From Myxococcales bacterium (lineage in GTDB: Bacteria; Myxococcota; Myxococcia; Myxococcales; Anaeromyxobacteraceae): DNA of 64,000 nt. Both the position numbers and the translations under genes were made by a program. Positions 49,763 to 60,279 of the stretch are shown piece by piece (position 1 is the first letter of the stretch; each line of letters opens with the position of its first letter). The stretch covers positions 1-64,000 of the forward strand of contig JAJZQX010000004.1 in the NCBI GenBank assembly GCA_021806645.1, given 5' to 3'. Below the pieces are notes generated by a model. It worked only from the letters and a program-made list of their open reading frames with translations. It made no database searches and was not told the DNA's origin.

Positions 49763-50416
49763 GTGCCGGTGACCGTCCTCTACTTCGCCGCCGCCCGTGA
49801 CGCGGCCGGCGCCGCCCGCGAGGCGCTCGAACCCGTCCCGCCCACGGTGGGCGACCTGCGCCGCCGGCTCCTGGCCTCATGCCCGGCGCTCGGACCCGTG
49901 CTGGCGCGAAGCCGGATCGCCGTGGACGGCGAATTCGCCGAGGACGCGGCGCCGCTGCGCGACGGCGCCGAGGTGGCCGTCATCCCGCCCGTGGCCGGGG
50001 GGGGGCCCCGGTGCGCGGTGGTGGACCGGCCGCTGCGGCTCGACGAGGTGGTCGAGGCGGTCTCGTCCACCGGGCTTGGCGGCCTGGTCACCTTCACCGG
50101 CCTGGTGCGCGACGCCTCCCACGGCCGGCCGGTCCAGCGGCTGGAGTACGAGGCCTACATCGGCATGGCGGAGCGCGCCCTGGCAAAGATCGCCGAGGAG
50201 GTCGGGATCCGTCACAACTGCCGGGTGGCGGTTGTCCATCGGGTTGGGGTGCTCACGCCGGGCGAGGCCGCGGTGGTGATCGCCTGCGCGGCGCCGCACC
50301 GGGCACCGGCCTTCCGCGCCTGCGAGGAAGTGCTGGAGCGGCTCAAGCGGGAAGTCCCGATCTGGAAACGGGAGGTCTTCACCGATGGTGAGCAATGGGT
50401 CGGGATGGGGCCGTGA
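49763..50416 (+). CDS. MoaD-MoaE fusion, molybdopterin synthase
   Basis: 217 aa. Residues 1-80 are MoaD (VTVLYFAAARDAAG...VAVIPPVAGG). Residues 84-217 are MoaE, with GLVTFTGLVRD and the catalytic Lys region LKREVPIWKREVF. In separate MoaD the terminal Gly-Gly must be free to carry the thiocarboxylate; here it is internal, at a run of nine G bases (49997-50005). A comparable fusion, MoaX of Mycobacterium tuberculosis, is processed after the Gly pair. Makes the dithiolene of molybdopterin, needed by NapA in this window. GTG 49763 or 49769 could start it. Confidence 0.88.
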   Translation: MPVTVLYFAAARDAAGAAREALEPVPPTVGDLRRRLLASCPALGPVLARSRIAVDGEFAEDAAPLRDGAEVAVIPPVAGGGPRCAVVDRPLRLDEVVEAVSSTGLGGLVTFTGLVRDASHGRPVQRLEYEAYIGMAERALAKIAEEVGIRHNCRVAVVHRVGVLTPGEAAVVIACAAPHRAPAFRACEEVLERLKREVPIWKREVFTDGEQWVGMGP

Positions 50417-50486
50417 CGGCCGGACTCGCCGCGACGGGCGGCCCGCGGTATCCTCTCGGGGTGACGAGGGGAGTGGGGGGTCCCAG

Positions 50487-50843
50487 GTGAAGGTGCTCAT
50501 CGCCGACGACGATCGGCTGGTCAGGACCATGCTGGGTGACGTGCTGGCCGAGCTGGGCCACGCCGTGGTGGCGGCCAAGGACGGAGCCGAGGCGGTGACG
50601 TGCTGCGATCGCGAGCCACCCGACCTGCTCATCCTCGACTTCCTCATGCCGCGGCTCTCCGGCCTCGACGCCCTGCGCGACATCCGGAAACGCCACGGCA
50701 TCCCCGCGATCCTGATCACCGCCATCAACGAGGGAAGCCTGCGGGGCGTGGACGGCGTGGACCAGGTGCAGGGGTTGCTGGAGAAGCCCTTCACGCGCAA
50801 GAGCGTCGAGGCGGCCATCGCCAAGGCCGTCGGCCGGCGATGA
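50487..50843 (+). CDS. Single-domain response regulator
   Basis: 118 aa from GTG 50487, after a G-rich ribosome site. Acidic D7/D8/D9, phosphoacceptor D51 (LLILDFLMPR), Thr in ILITAIN, Lys in LLEKPF. Coupled by ATGA overlap to the HD-GYP gene, suggesting a split receiver/HD-GYP pair; most HD-GYP response regulators carry both on one chain. Confidence 0.92.
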   Translation: MKVLIADDDRLVRTMLGDVLAELGHAVVAAKDGAEAVTCCDREPPDLLILDFLMPRLSGLDALRDIRKRHGIPAILITAINEGSLRGVDGVDQVQGLLEKPFTRKSVEAAIAKAVGRR

Positions 50844-51778
50844 CGCTGTTCCGGGTCCTGTTCCTGCTCGTCCTCCTGGCCGCGCTGGCACCGCTGGCGC
50901 TGCTGGCGCTGGTGCTACGCGCCAGCGGAGTCGAGGTTTCCGCCCCGACGCTGACGGCCGGCCTCTCGGCCGTGCTACTGGCGCTGGTCATCTCGCTGGT
51001 CATGGCCCGGCGCGTGACCACGCCGCTGGACGAGCTGGTGCGCGGCGCCCTCGACATCGCCCGCGGCCGGTTCGGCCGGCAGGTGGTCCACGCCGGCCGG
51101 ACCGAGCTCAGCGACCTCGCCTACACCTTCAACTTCATGTCGCGCCAGCTGGAGCGCTACGACGGCGACAACACCCGCCTGTTCGCGGCCCTGGAGCGCG
51201 CCTACCTCGAGACCATCCGGGCGCTGGCCTCGGCCATCGACGCCAAGGATCCCTACACCCGCGGCCACTCCGAGCGGGTGGCCAAGCTGGCGGTGGAGAT
51301 CGGCCGTGAGCTCGGGCTCGACGCCGCCGAGCTCCGGGTCCTGGAGGTCAGCGGCATCCTGCACGACATCGGCAAGATCGGCATCCCGGAGCAGGTGCTC
51401 CAGAAGCCGGCGCTGCTCACGCCCGAGGAGTTCTCCGTGGTCCGGAGCCACGCGGCCATCGGCGCCGAGATCGTCGAAGGGGTCGAGTTCCTGCAGAGCG
51501 CGAGGCCGGCCATCCGGCACCACCACGAGCGGTGGGACGGGAAGGGCTACCCCGACGGCCTCGCCGGCGAGGCCATCCCGCTCATAGCCCGGATCGTCAA
51601 CGCCGCCGACACCTGGGACGCCTGCACCTCGGAGCGCCCCTACCATCGGGCCCGCTCGGCGACGGAGGTGTTCTCGATCATGGCCCAGCTCCGTGGCGCC
51701 CAGCTCGACCCGAACGTCCACGACGCCGCCCGGCGCGTCCTCATGCGCCAGTGGAACCAGACCGGGGTGGTGGCGTGA
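50840..51778 (+). CDS. Membrane HD-GYP domain phosphodiesterase with HAMP
   Basis: 312 aa. Two membrane segments about residues 5-28 and 36-55, a HAMP-like linker (RRVTTPLDELVRGALDIARG), then HD-GYP from about 110: TRGHSERVAKLAVEI, GILHDIGKIGIPEQVLQ, HHHERWDGKGYPDGLAGE and ARIVNAADTWDA. All HD and GYP residues are intact, so c-di-GMP (or cGAMP) hydrolysis is expected. The periplasmic loop is very short, so input probably comes from the membrane or the coupled receiver. The phosphatase gene follows with a 4-base overlap. Confidence 0.92.
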   Translation: MTLFRVLFLLVLLAALAPLALLALVLRASGVEVSAPTLTAGLSAVLLALVISLVMARRVTTPLDELVRGALDIARGRFGRQVVHAGRTELSDLAYTFNFMSRQLERYDGDNTRLFAALERAYLETIRALASAIDAKDPYTRGHSERVAKLAVEIGRELGLDAAELRVLEVSGILHDIGKIGIPEQVLQKPALLTPEEFSVVRSHAAIGAEIVEGVEFLQSARPAIRHHHERWDGKGYPDGLAGEAIPLIARIVNAADTWDACTSERPYHRARSATEVFSIMAQLRGAQLDPNVHDAARRVLMRQWNQTGVVA

Positions 51779-52404
51779 CCCGGCTCGCCGTCCTCGACCT
51801 CGACGGGACGCTGCTCGACACGCTCGACGACCTGGCCGCCTCGGTCAACGCCGCGCTGGCCGCCGTCGGGCTGCCGTCACGTGCAAGGCCGGAGATCGAG
51901 CGGTTCGTGGGCGAAGGGTCGCGAAACCTGCTGGCGCGCGCGGTGGCACCGCGCCTCGACCTGCTGGAGCCGGCCCTGGCCGCGTGGTGGACCCACTACC
52001 GGGCCCACGGCCTCGATCACACCCGCCCGTTCCAAGGCATCCCCGGCCTGCTGACCCGCGCCGGGCGCCGGCTGGCCGTCCACACCAACAAGCCCGGCGA
52101 GCTGGCGCGGCGCATCCTCGCCGGCCTTGGCCTGCTGGATCGCTTCGCCATCGTCACCGGCGGCGACGAGGCCCCTCGCAAGCCCGACCCGGCCGGCACG
52201 CTGGCGATCATGCGGCGGCTCGGGGCCCGGCCCGCCGACACCGTCTTCATCGGCGACAGCCCGACCGACGTGCGGACGGCGCGGGCGGCCGGGGTGCGCA
52301 TGGTGGGGGTGACGTGGGGCTTCCGGCCCGAGGCGGAGCTCCGGTCGGCGGGGGCGGTCACCGTGGTGGACTCGGTCGCGGGGCTGGCCCCATGGCTCGC
52401 TTGA
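51775..52404 (+). CDS. gph: HAD-family phosphoglycolate phosphatase-like
   Basis: 209 aa from GTG 51775. Motif I LAVLDLDGTLLDT, motif II HTNKPG, Lys in APRKPDP, and motif IV VFIGDSPTDVRTA are all present, with a helical cap between. TNKP and the cap length fit phosphoglycolate phosphatase; other small phosphates are possible. End of the receiver/HD-GYP/phosphatase run. Confidence 0.85.
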   Translation: MTRLAVLDLDGTLLDTLDDLAASVNAALAAVGLPSRARPEIERFVGEGSRNLLARAVAPRLDLLEPALAAWWTHYRAHGLDHTRPFQGIPGLLTRAGRRLAVHTNKPGELARRILAGLGLLDRFAIVTGGDEAPRKPDPAGTLAIMRRLGARPADTVFIGDSPTDVRTARAAGVRMVGVTWGFRPEAELRSAGAVTVVDSVAGLAPWLA

Positions 52405-52492
52405 CGGCGCCGCCCACGCGGGGTGCGCCTTGAGGCGCGGCTGGACCGGACGGAAACTGGCCCGTCGTCCGGGGGCGAAATACGGTTCACCC

Positions 52493-52828
52493 ATGTTGAA
52501 GCTGCTCAGGCTGGCCGTGCTGCTCGGCTTCGTCGCCGGCGTCCTCTTCCTGCTGCCGATCGGCGACCGGACCCTCTTCGAGCGCTGGCGGGCCGCCCGG
52601 AGCCCGAGCGACTTCGTGGCGCGGAGCTGGGCCGAGCTGCGGGGGAGCGAGCCGCCGGCCTCGCCGGGCCCGCTGGCCGCGCCGAGGAAGGGGAAGGCCG
52701 TCAAGCCCGCCGGCCCCCCCGGGGCGCGGCCCGCCCCCGACCGGCCGCTCGACACGACCACCGACGCCGACCGCAAGTCGCTCGACCAGCTGCTCGACCA
52801 GCACCTCTCCGAGAAGCCCAAGCGCTGA
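52493..52828 (+). CDS. Small single-pass membrane protein
   Basis: 111 aa from ATG 52493. One hydrophobic segment at residues 2-23 (LKLLRLAVLLGFVAGVLFLL), then a polar, Pro-rich tail ending in a short charged helix (DRKSLDQLLDQHLSEKPK). Probably anchored in the inner membrane with the tail free. No family recognised. Confidence 0.65.
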   Translation: MLKLLRLAVLLGFVAGVLFLLPIGDRTLFERWRAARSPSDFVARSWAELRGSEPPASPGPLAAPRKGKAVKPAGPPGARPAPDRPLDTTTDADRKSLDQLLDQHLSEKPKR

Positions 52829-52959
52829 ATCCGAATGGCCCTTCTGGCCCGTTCGGGGTTGCCATCGGAGCCGGGCTCGCGGTAAGGAGTGCCCCTTCGC
52901 GCAGCGCTCGTCCGCCGCGCCAGCGACTTTCCGTTCCTCAACTTCAGAAGGACGACGAC

Positions 52960-53268
52960 ATGGCCGAAACCGAGAAGAAGAACACCAAGAAGGCGCCCGC
53001 GGCGAAGAGCAACGGCAAGAAGACCTGCAAGGTCGCGGGCTGCAAGCGCGGCTACCGCGCCAAGGGGCTCTGCTTCTTCCACTACAAGAAGTGGCGCGAC
53101 GGCGAGATGGAGTCGAAGCCGGCCCGCTACAAGACCTGCTCGAAGCCCGACTGCAAGAAGAAGGTGGCCGGCCACGGCCTGTGCCAGGACCACTTCGACG
53201 CCTGGACCAAGAGCCGCAAGAAGAACCTGGGCATGACCGAGGCCGCCCCGGCGCCCGCCGCGGGCTAG
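52960..53268 (+). CDS. Small protein with two C-x4-C-x9-C-x2-H zinc-knuckle-like repeats
   Basis: 102 aa with AGAAGGA before the ATG. A Lys-rich N-terminal tail is followed by two repeats with the same spacing: CKVAGCKRGYRAKGLCFFH and CSKPDCKKKVAGHGLCQDH. Each could bind one zinc through three Cys and one His. The strongly basic surface suggests nucleic-acid binding. Similar small proteins exist in myxobacteria, from memory, without a known role. A terminator follows. Confidence 0.8.
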   Translation: MAETEKKNTKKAPAAKSNGKKTCKVAGCKRGYRAKGLCFFHYKKWRDGEMESKPARYKTCSKPDCKKKVAGHGLCQDHFDAWTKSRKKNLGMTEAAPAPAAG

Positions 53269-53292
53269 CCGCACCGCGCCCGCCGCATCGAC

Positions 53293-53330
53293 GCGCCCGT
53301 CCGGACACCCGGAGCGGGCGCTTCGCGTTT
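53293..53330. terminator. Hairpin terminator between convergent genes
   Basis: GCGCCCG pairs with CGGGCGC, with an inner CCGG/CCGG stem and ACAC loop, followed on the plus strand by TTCGCGTTT. It lies 25 bases past the zinc-repeat gene and 10 before the end of the convergent methyltransferase. Confidence 0.55.
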
Positions 53331-53339
53331 CAGTGCCTG

Positions 53340-54137
53340 CTACCGCCCCAGCGCCAGCCGCCGCTCCAGCGAACGGATTGCGGCGAGCAGCAGCTCCACC
53401 TCCCGCTGCGTCGGCTCGGCGCGCGTCAGCAGCCGCCGCCACTCGGCCAGGATCTGCTCCGGGTTCTGCGGGTTCAGGTAGCCGCTGGCGGCCAGCAGGA
53501 CGGTGAGCCGCGCCCAGAGCGCCTCCAGGGTGGCGTGGCGGGCCGGCTCGGCCGCCGCCGCGTCGCCCCCCGCGCCCGCCCCCGCGGACCCGCCCAGCCG
53601 CCCCCCCGCCCCCGCCCCGCAGGCCAGCTCGTAGCAGAGGACCGCCACGGCCTGGGCCAGGTTCATCGAGTCGTAGTCGGGCGACGTGGGGATGGTGCAG
53701 ACGGCGTGGCAGAGCTCCAGCTCCGCGTCGGAGAGCCCCCGCCGTTCCTCGCCGAAGACCAGCGCCACCTCCCCGGCCGCCGCCCGCCGGGCCAGCTCCT
53801 CGCCCAGCTGGCGCGGCGAAAGCCGTGGGCGCCCTTCCACGGCCCGCGAGCTGGTGCCGCAGACCCACGTGACCGGGCCGAGGGCGCCGCGAAGGTCGGC
53901 ATGGAACTCGGCCGTCTCGAGCAGGTCGGTGGCGTGGCGGGCCAGCCGGGCGGCCCTGGCCATGACGTCGGCCTGTGCGGTCCCGTCGCCCCCTCCCCGG
54001 GGGGCCCCGGCCCAGGCGGGGGGCGTCACGACCACCAGCCGCGAGAGGCCGAAGTTCTTCATGGCGCGGGCCGCGGCGCCGAGGTTGTCGGCGCTGGAGG
54101 GGCGGTGGAGCACGATGCGCACTTTTCCAAGGGACAT
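53340..54137 (-). CDS. SpoU/TrmH-family (TrmJ-like) RNA 2'-O-methyltransferase
   Basis: 265 aa from ATG 54137. The SPOUT knot motifs are IVLHRPSSADNLGAAARAMKNFG (motif 1, with Asn and Arg), VALVFGEERRGLSDAEL (motif 2) and IPTSPDYDSMNLAQAVAVL (motif 3). The C-terminal helical tail (residues about 190-265, LEALWARLTVLLAASGYLNP) is as in TrmJ, the tRNA Cm32/Um32 enzyme. A Gly/Ala insert precedes the tail. Divergent from purC with only 27 bases between starts. Confidence 0.87.
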   Translation of the reverse strand: MSLGKVRIVLHRPSSADNLGAAARAMKNFGLSRLVVVTPPAWAGAPRGGGDGTAQADVMARAARLARHATDLLETAEFHADLRGALGPVTWVCGTSSRAVEGRPRLSPRQLGEELARRAAAGEVALVFGEERRGLSDAELELCHAVCTIPTSPDYDSMNLAQAVAVLCYELACGAGAGGRLGGSAGAGAGGDAAAAEPARHATLEALWARLTVLLAASGYLNPQNPEQILAEWRRLLTRAEPTQREVELLLAAIRSLERRLALGR

Positions 54138-54164
54138 GGACGCCGCGACGTATAACATCCCGGC

Positions 54165-55127
54165 ATGCTCTCCGACGCCCAGCTCCGCGCCCAGCTCCCA
54201 CACACCCTCCGCCAGCTCGACCTGCCGGCCCTCGGCAGCCTCTACCGGGGCAAGGTCCGCGACAACTACTCGCGCGGCGATCAGATCGTCATGGTCACCA
54301 GCGACCGGATCAGCGCCTTCGACCACGTGCTCGGGACCATCCCGTTCAAGGGCGAGGTGCTGTCCCGCCTCACCACCTTCTGGTTCGACAAGGTGAAGGA
54401 CCTCGCGCCCACGCACCTCGTCTCGGTGCCCGATCCGAGCGTCATGGTGGTGAAGCGGGCCACGCCGCTGCCCGTCGAGATCGTCATCCGCGGCTACATC
54501 ACCGGCTCGCTCTGGCGCGACTACCTGGCCGGCAAGGCCGGGGCCTACGGCATCGACTGGCCCCTCGGCCTCAAGAAGGACCAGAAGCTCGACCGGCCCG
54601 TCATCACGCCGTCCACCAAGGCCGCCTACGGCAAGCACGACGAGCCCATCAGCGAGGCCGAGCTGCTGCGGCAGGGGCTGGCCTCGCCGGAGACCTGGAA
54701 GGAGGCCTGCGCCCTGGCCCAGCGGCTCTTCGCCCGCGGGCAGGAGTGGGCCTCGTCGCGCGGCCTCATCCTCGTGGACACCAAGTACGAGATGGGGATC
54801 GCCGACGGCAAGCTGGTGGTGATCGACGAGATCCACACGCCGGACAGCTCGCGTTACTGGATGGCCAAGGCGTACGTGCAGCGGTTCATGGCCGGGCAGG
54901 ACCAGCAGATGCTCGACAAGGAGAACATCCGGCAGTGGCTCATCAAGGAGCACGGCTTCTCCGGGCACGGAACGCCCCCGGCGCTGACCGACGACGTGCG
55001 CGTCATGCTGGCGCACAAGTACATCGAGGTCTTCGAGCAGCTCACCGGCGAGGTGTTCCAGTCGGCGGGCGGCGACGTCCAGGCCCGCATCGAGCAGAAC
55101 CTGAGGAAGGCCGGCCTGCTGAAGTAG
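54165..55127 (+). CDS. purC: PurC, SAICAR synthase
   Basis: 320 aa. LGSLYRGKVRDNYSRGDQIV (ATP-binding start), TSDRISAFDHVLGTIPFKG, VRGYITGSLWRDY-type block near residue 105, and LILVDTKYEMGIADG with DEIHTPDSSRYW are the family signatures. Joins aspartate to CAIR in purine synthesis. Length is that of the longer PurC form also found in fungi and many deltaproteobacteria. Confidence 0.95.
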   Translation: MLSDAQLRAQLPHTLRQLDLPALGSLYRGKVRDNYSRGDQIVMVTSDRISAFDHVLGTIPFKGEVLSRLTTFWFDKVKDLAPTHLVSVPDPSVMVVKRATPLPVEIVIRGYITGSLWRDYLAGKAGAYGIDWPLGLKKDQKLDRPVITPSTKAAYGKHDEPISEAELLRQGLASPETWKEACALAQRLFARGQEWASSRGLILVDTKYEMGIADGKLVVIDEIHTPDSSRYWMAKAYVQRFMAGQDQQMLDKENIRQWLIKEHGFSGHGTPPALTDDVRVMLAHKYIEVFEQLTGEVFQSAGGDVQARIEQNLRKAGLLK

Positions 55128-55161
55128 GGCGCCGCCGCCGGGCCCAGGTCTGGCCGGGAAC

Positions 55162-55662
55162 CTACGGCCTGAAGGTGCTCCCCACCGCCGGCGGCGCGTC
55201 GGTGCGCGTCACGTGGCAGGAGATGCAGACCCAGCGCGCCCCGGCCACCTTGGCGCCCGCCTTGCCGGGGGCGTGGCGCTGATCGACGAAGTGGCTGGCC
55301 GGCACCGGCGTCGGCTCCCCCTTCTGCTTCGGGCCGGCCACCACGTGGCAGTCCACGCACATGTTCTGGGTGGTGGTGATGGGCAGGAAGTCGGCCACCG
55401 CGTGCGGCACCACCGGCGGCGCCTCCGCGTTGACGCGCTTGGGCAGCGGCCTGTCGCCCGGGGCGCTCTCCTCGGCGTGGTAGGCCGGCGGCGACGGGAT
55501 CTCGAAGACGCTGGTCCTGGAGAGCCCCAGCTCCCGGTCGGCGATCGGCCTGGCGATCGGCCTGGCGACCGGGGCGGCGGCCCTGGCGGTCGGCGCGGCC
55601 CGTGAGGTGGAGGCGACGGCGAGGAGCGCGACGAACGAGAGGACCTGGATGAGGTGGCGCAT
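55162..55662 (-). CDS. napB: NapB, di-heme c-type cytochrome subunit of periplasmic nitrate reductase
   Basis: 166 aa. Signal peptide MRHLIQVLSFVALLAVASTSRA, a Pro/Arg-rich stretch, then two heme sites, CVDCH at 102-106 and CISCH at 146-150, with His in SHFVDQRHAP between as axial ligands. Length and heme spacing match NapB. It passes electrons to NapA in the periplasm. It starts 11 bases after the napA stop. No napC/H/D/F genes are adjacent, so the quinol-oxidising partner and the NapD chaperone must come from elsewhere. Confidence 0.92.
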   Translation of the reverse strand: MRHLIQVLSFVALLAVASTSRAAPTARAAAPVARPIARPIADRELGLSRTSVFEIPSPPAYHAEESAPGDRPLPKRVNAEAPPVVPHAVADFLPITTTQNMCVDCHVVAGPKQKGEPTPVPASHFVDQRHAPGKAGAKVAGARWVCISCHVTRTDAPPAVGSTFRP

Positions 55663-55673
55663 GTCGGCTCCGG

Positions 55674-58415
55674 TCAGGCGACCTTCGAGATCGTCACCGC
55701 GCACTTCTTGAAGTCGGTCTGCTTCGACATCGGGTCGGTGGCGTCGAGCGTCACCTTGTTGATGAACACCCCCTCGTCGAACCAGGGCACGTAGACCAGG
55801 CCGCGCGGCACGTGGTTCCTCCCGCCCACGGCGACGCGCGCCTGGATCTTCCCTCGGCGCGACTCGACCCAGGCCAGCTCGCCGGCGGAGAGCCCGCGCG
55901 TCTCGGCGTCCTTGGGGTGCATGTAGAGGAGCGCCTCGGGGACCGCCGCGTGCAGCTGCGGCACCCGCTGCGTCATGGTCCCCGAGTGCCACTGCTCCAG
56001 CACCCGCCCGGTGCAGAGCCAGAGATCGTAGCGGGCATCGGGCGACTCGGGCGGCTCCTGCCAGGGGCGGAAGAAGATCTTGGCCTTGCCGGGGAAGGCG
56101 ACCGGTTCACCCGGCTTCGGGCCGGCCAGGTCGCCCCGCGGCAGCTTCTTCATGGCGGCACCGTAGAAGTCGATGCCCGAGCCCTTCCTGGCGTACCGGT
56201 CGAACCGGTCGTTGAAGCGCCAGGGCGTCTCCTTGCCATCGACCACGGGCCAGCGCAGGCCCCGGACATCGGGGCGGTGGTAGGCGTCGAAGGGGGCGAG
56301 GTCATGACCGTGGCCGCGCCCGAAGCCGGCGTACTCCTCGAAGAGCGCCTTCTCCGGGAACCAGTCGAGCTGGCCGTGGACCACGGTGGAGTTGGGCTTG
56401 CCGGCCGCCACCGGGTCGGGCCACTTCACGGCCCTGTTGGCCCTGGTGGCGAAGAGCACCTCATGGAGCGTGGTGGCGGGCGAGTAGCCGAGCGCGGCGG
56501 CCGCACCGAGCAGCGAGGGCAGCTTCCCCTTCTCGAACCCCTCGGCCGCGAGCCCAGGCACCGGCTGCTCGCCCCAGACCTCGTCGATCCGGAAGCGCTT
56601 CGCGAACTCCATGATCTGCCAGAGGTCGGTGCGCGCCTCTCCCGGCGGGAGCACCACCTGCCGCCAGAGCTGCGTGCGCCGCTCCGAGTTCCCGTAGCCA
56701 CCCCACTTCTCGTACATCATGGCCGAGGGCAGGATCAGGTCGGCCACCTTGCACGAGAGCGTCGGGTAGACGTCCGAGACCACGATGAAGTTGTCGAGCT
56801 TCCGCGCCGCCTCGATCCAGTGGTTGGCGTTGGCGGTGGACTGGAACGGGTTGGTCACCTGCACCCAGAGCCAGCGGAGCTTCCCGTCCTCCAGGTCGCG
56901 CATCATCTGGGTGATGTGGCTGCCGACCTTGGGGTTGATGGTCTGGTGAGGCAGCTTCCAGAGTTCCTCGGTGTGGGTGCGGTGGGCCGGATCCTCCACG
57001 GTCATGTCGGCGGGGAGCCGGTGGGCGAAGGTGCCGACCTCGCGGGCGGTGCCGCACGCCGAGGGCTGGCCGGTGAGCGAGAAGGCCCCGCTGCCCGGCG
57101 TGGCCTGCTTGCCGGTCAGCAGGTGGAGCATGTAGGCCTGCTCGTTCACCCAGACGCCGCGGGTGTGCTGGTTGAAGCCCATGGTCCAGTACGAGACCAG
57201 CTTGCGGCCGGCGTCGCAGTACTCGTCGGCCAGCAGCTTCAGCTTGGCCTTGAAGGCGTCGAGCGGCTCGTCGGCGTCGCCCCTGGCCAGGGTGGCCACG
57301 AAGTCGAGCGTGTAGGGCTCCAGCCCCTTCTTGAAGTCGTCGAAGGAGATGAGCCAGTGCCTGCCGGCGGTGCCGGCGTCCGACTGGCGCTGGACGTGGC
57401 GCGCCGCGGGATCGAGCCCGCGGGCGATGGCCTCGTCGCGGGTGAGGACGATGCTCTTCTGCTTGGCCAGGATCTCCCGCTCGGCCGGGAAGGCCCTGGC
57501 GTCGTCGTCGCGCAGGCCGAAGCCGATGTCGGCCGGGCCGGCGGCGAAGACGCAGTGGGCGTCGACGTAGGCCTGATCCACGGCGCCGCGCTTCACCACC
57601 TCGCGCGCCAGGTAGTTCCAGATGGCCAGGTCGGTGTTGGGCTTGAAGACGATCTCCAGGTCGGCGGCCTCGGAGGTGGCGTTGGAGTAGGTGGTGAGGT
57701 TGACGAGCTTGTAGCCGGGGCGCCGCAGCTTCTCGCCGACGATGCGGGCGTAGAGCATTGGGTGCATCTCCGCCATGTTGGCCCCCCAGGTCACCACCGT
57801 GTCGGTCAGCTCGATGTCGTCGAAGCAGCCGGCCGGCTCGTCGATGCCGAAGGTCTGCATGAAGGCCACCACCGCCGAGGCCATGCAGTGGCGGGCGTTG
57901 GGGTCGAGGTTGTTGGAGCGCCAGCCGCCCTTCACCAGCTTCGACGCCGCGTACCCCTCCATGATGGTGTACTGGCCCGAGCCCATCACCGCGACGCCCG
58001 TGGGCCCGAGCGCCCGGTGGGCGCGAGTCCACTCCGCCTTCATCACGTCGAAGGCCTCCTTCCAGGAGACCTCCTCGAAGTCCCCCTGCTTGTCGAAACG
58101 GCCCCCCTTCTTGCGGAGCAGCGGCTTCGTCAGCCGATCGGCGCCGTAGAGGATCTGGGCGCAGGCATACCCCTTGGCGCAGAGCAGGCCGCGGTTGACC
58201 GGGCTGGCCGGATCGCCCTTGACCGCGACCACGCGACCGGCCCGGGTGGCGATCTGGATGCCGCAGCCGGTGCCGCAGAACCGGCAGACGCTGGTGTCCC
58301 AGGTCCACTTCTTCGCCTCGGCGGGGAGCACCTTCAACGGCACGCCCGCCACGCCGATGACCGCGGTGGTGAAGCCTGCTTCGAGGAGCTGCCGGCGGGT
58401 GAGCTTCAAGGACAC
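55674..58415 (-). CDS. napA: NapA, catalytic subunit of periplasmic nitrate reductase
   Basis: 913 aa from GTG 58415, set by GAAAGG 7 bases upstream and by the Tat signal it exposes ([17 protein letters not shown]). The [4Fe-4S] ligands are Cys44, Cys47, Cys51 and Cys79 (CRFCGTGC...LLCAKG). The molybdenum ligand is Cys177 in [22 protein letters not shown] and the C-terminal molybdopterin-binding domain complete a full-length enzyme. Reduces nitrate to nitrite in the periplasm with NapB. A -24/-12 promoter lies 36-51 bases before the start. Confidence 0.95.
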   Translation of the reverse strand: MSLKLTRRQLLEAGFTTAVIGVAGVPLKVLPAEAKKWTWDTSVCRFCGTGCGIQIATRAGRVVAVKGDPASPVNRGLLCAKGYACAQILYGADRLTKPLLRKKGGRFDKQGDFEEVSWKEAFDVMKAEWTRAHRALGPTGVAVMGSGQYTIMEGYAASKLVKGGWRSNNLDPNARHCMASAVVAFMQTFGIDEPAGCFDDIELTDTVVTWGANMAEMHPMLYARIVGEKLRRPGYKLVNLTTYSNATSEAADLEIVFKPNTDLAIWNYLAREVVKRGAVDQAYVDAHCVFAAGPADIGFGLRDDDARAFPAEREILAKQKSIVLTRDEAIARGLDPAARHVQRQSDAGTAGRHWLISFDDFKKGLEPYTLDFVATLARGDADEPLDAFKAKLKLLADEYCDAGRKLVSYWTMGFNQHTRGVWVNEQAYMLHLLTGKQATPGSGAFSLTGQPSACGTAREVGTFAHRLPADMTVEDPAHRTHTEELWKLPHQTINPKVGSHITQMMRDLEDGKLRWLWVQVTNPFQSTANANHWIEAARKLDNFIVVSDVYPTLSCKVADLILPSAMMYEKWGGYGNSERRTQLWRQVVLPPGEARTDLWQIMEFAKRFRIDEVWGEQPVPGLAAEGFEKGKLPSLLGAAAALGYSPATTLHEVLFATRANRAVKWPDPVAAGKPNSTVVHGQLDWFPEKALFEEYAGFGRGHGHDLAPFDAYHRPDVRGLRWPVVDGKETPWRFNDRFDRYARKGSGIDFYGAAMKKLPRGDLAGPKPGEPVAFPGKAKIFFRPWQEPPESPDARYDLWLCTGRVLEQWHSGTMTQRVPQLHAAVPEALLYMHPKDAETRGLSAGELAWVESRRGKIQARVAVGGRNHVPRGLVYVPWFDEGVFINKVTLDATDPMSKQTDFKKCAVTISKVA

Positions 58416-58450
58416 GGCGCGGCCTTTCGCGTGGTGAGGCCAGGCGACAG

Positions 58451-58466
58451 AGCAAGCCACACGCCA
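58451..58466 (-). promoter_or_regulatory. sigma54 (-24/-12) promoter of napAB
   Basis: Reading leftward, TGGCGTG-TGGC-TTGCT, with GG (58465-58464) and GC (58453-58452) exactly 10 bases apart as sigma54 requires. The predicted start is near 58440, 25 bases before the napA GTG. Confidence 0.75.
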
Positions 58467-58512
58467 CGCGGAACCGCCCGTAGTCCCGTGGGGTCCCCCA
58501 GTGGCGGAGCCG

Positions 58513-58556
58513 CCCGGTACCGACCGGGAGTTGCGTGAGCCACCCAAGCATGGGTG
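58513..58556 (-). promoter_or_regulatory. Candidate enhancer (UAS) for napAB
   Basis: Two inverted repeats. Distal: CACCCATGCTTGGGTG (58541-58556, reading leftward), within a longer GCCACCC...GGGTGGC palindrome. Proximal: CCCGGT-cggt-ACCGGG (58513-58528). The distal site matches 13 of 16 bases of the one upstream of the hemerythrin gene and lies 83.5 bases from the -24 GG. It sits between the activator stop and the napA promoter. Confidence 0.6.
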
Positions 58557-58572
58557 GCCCCGGCGCCGGGCG

Positions 58573-60111
<1,539 letters not shown>

Positions 60112-60129
60112 GGTGGGGAACCATAGTCG

Positions 60130-60173
60130 CACCGACCCTTGGGTGCACGCGCAACCGGGCCACGGTGTCACCG
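60130..60173 (+). promoter_or_regulatory. Candidate enhancer (UAS) for the hemerythrin gene
   Basis: Distal CACCGACCCTTGGGTG (60130-60145) and proximal CGGTG-T-CACCG (60163-60173). The distal site has the same sequence pattern, the same orientation and nearly the same distance (84.5 bases) to the -24 GG as the napAB site. It is also only 18 bases before the activator ATG on the other strand, so it could serve autoregulation. Confidence 0.6.
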
Positions 60174-60219
60174 ACTTCCATGGATCGTGGATAGCCGCGT
60201 CTTTCCGGCGGCGTGGGCG

Positions 60220-60236
60220 TTGGCCCGGCTCATGCT
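60220..60236 (+). promoter_or_regulatory. sigma54 (-24/-12) promoter of the hemerythrin gene
   Basis: TTGGCCCG-GCTC-ATGCT, with GG (60222-60223) and GC (60234-60235) 10 bases apart. The predicted start is near 60247, 33 bases before the hemerythrin ATG. Confidence 0.68.
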
Positions 60237-60279
60237 TCCCTCCCATCGGCCGGCGCGATGCCGGAAGGAGCCTGACCAG

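Noticed and set aside
55812-58538. 908-codon open frame on the plus strand
   Set aside because: Antisense shadow of napA, which has full cofactor ligands and a Tat signal.
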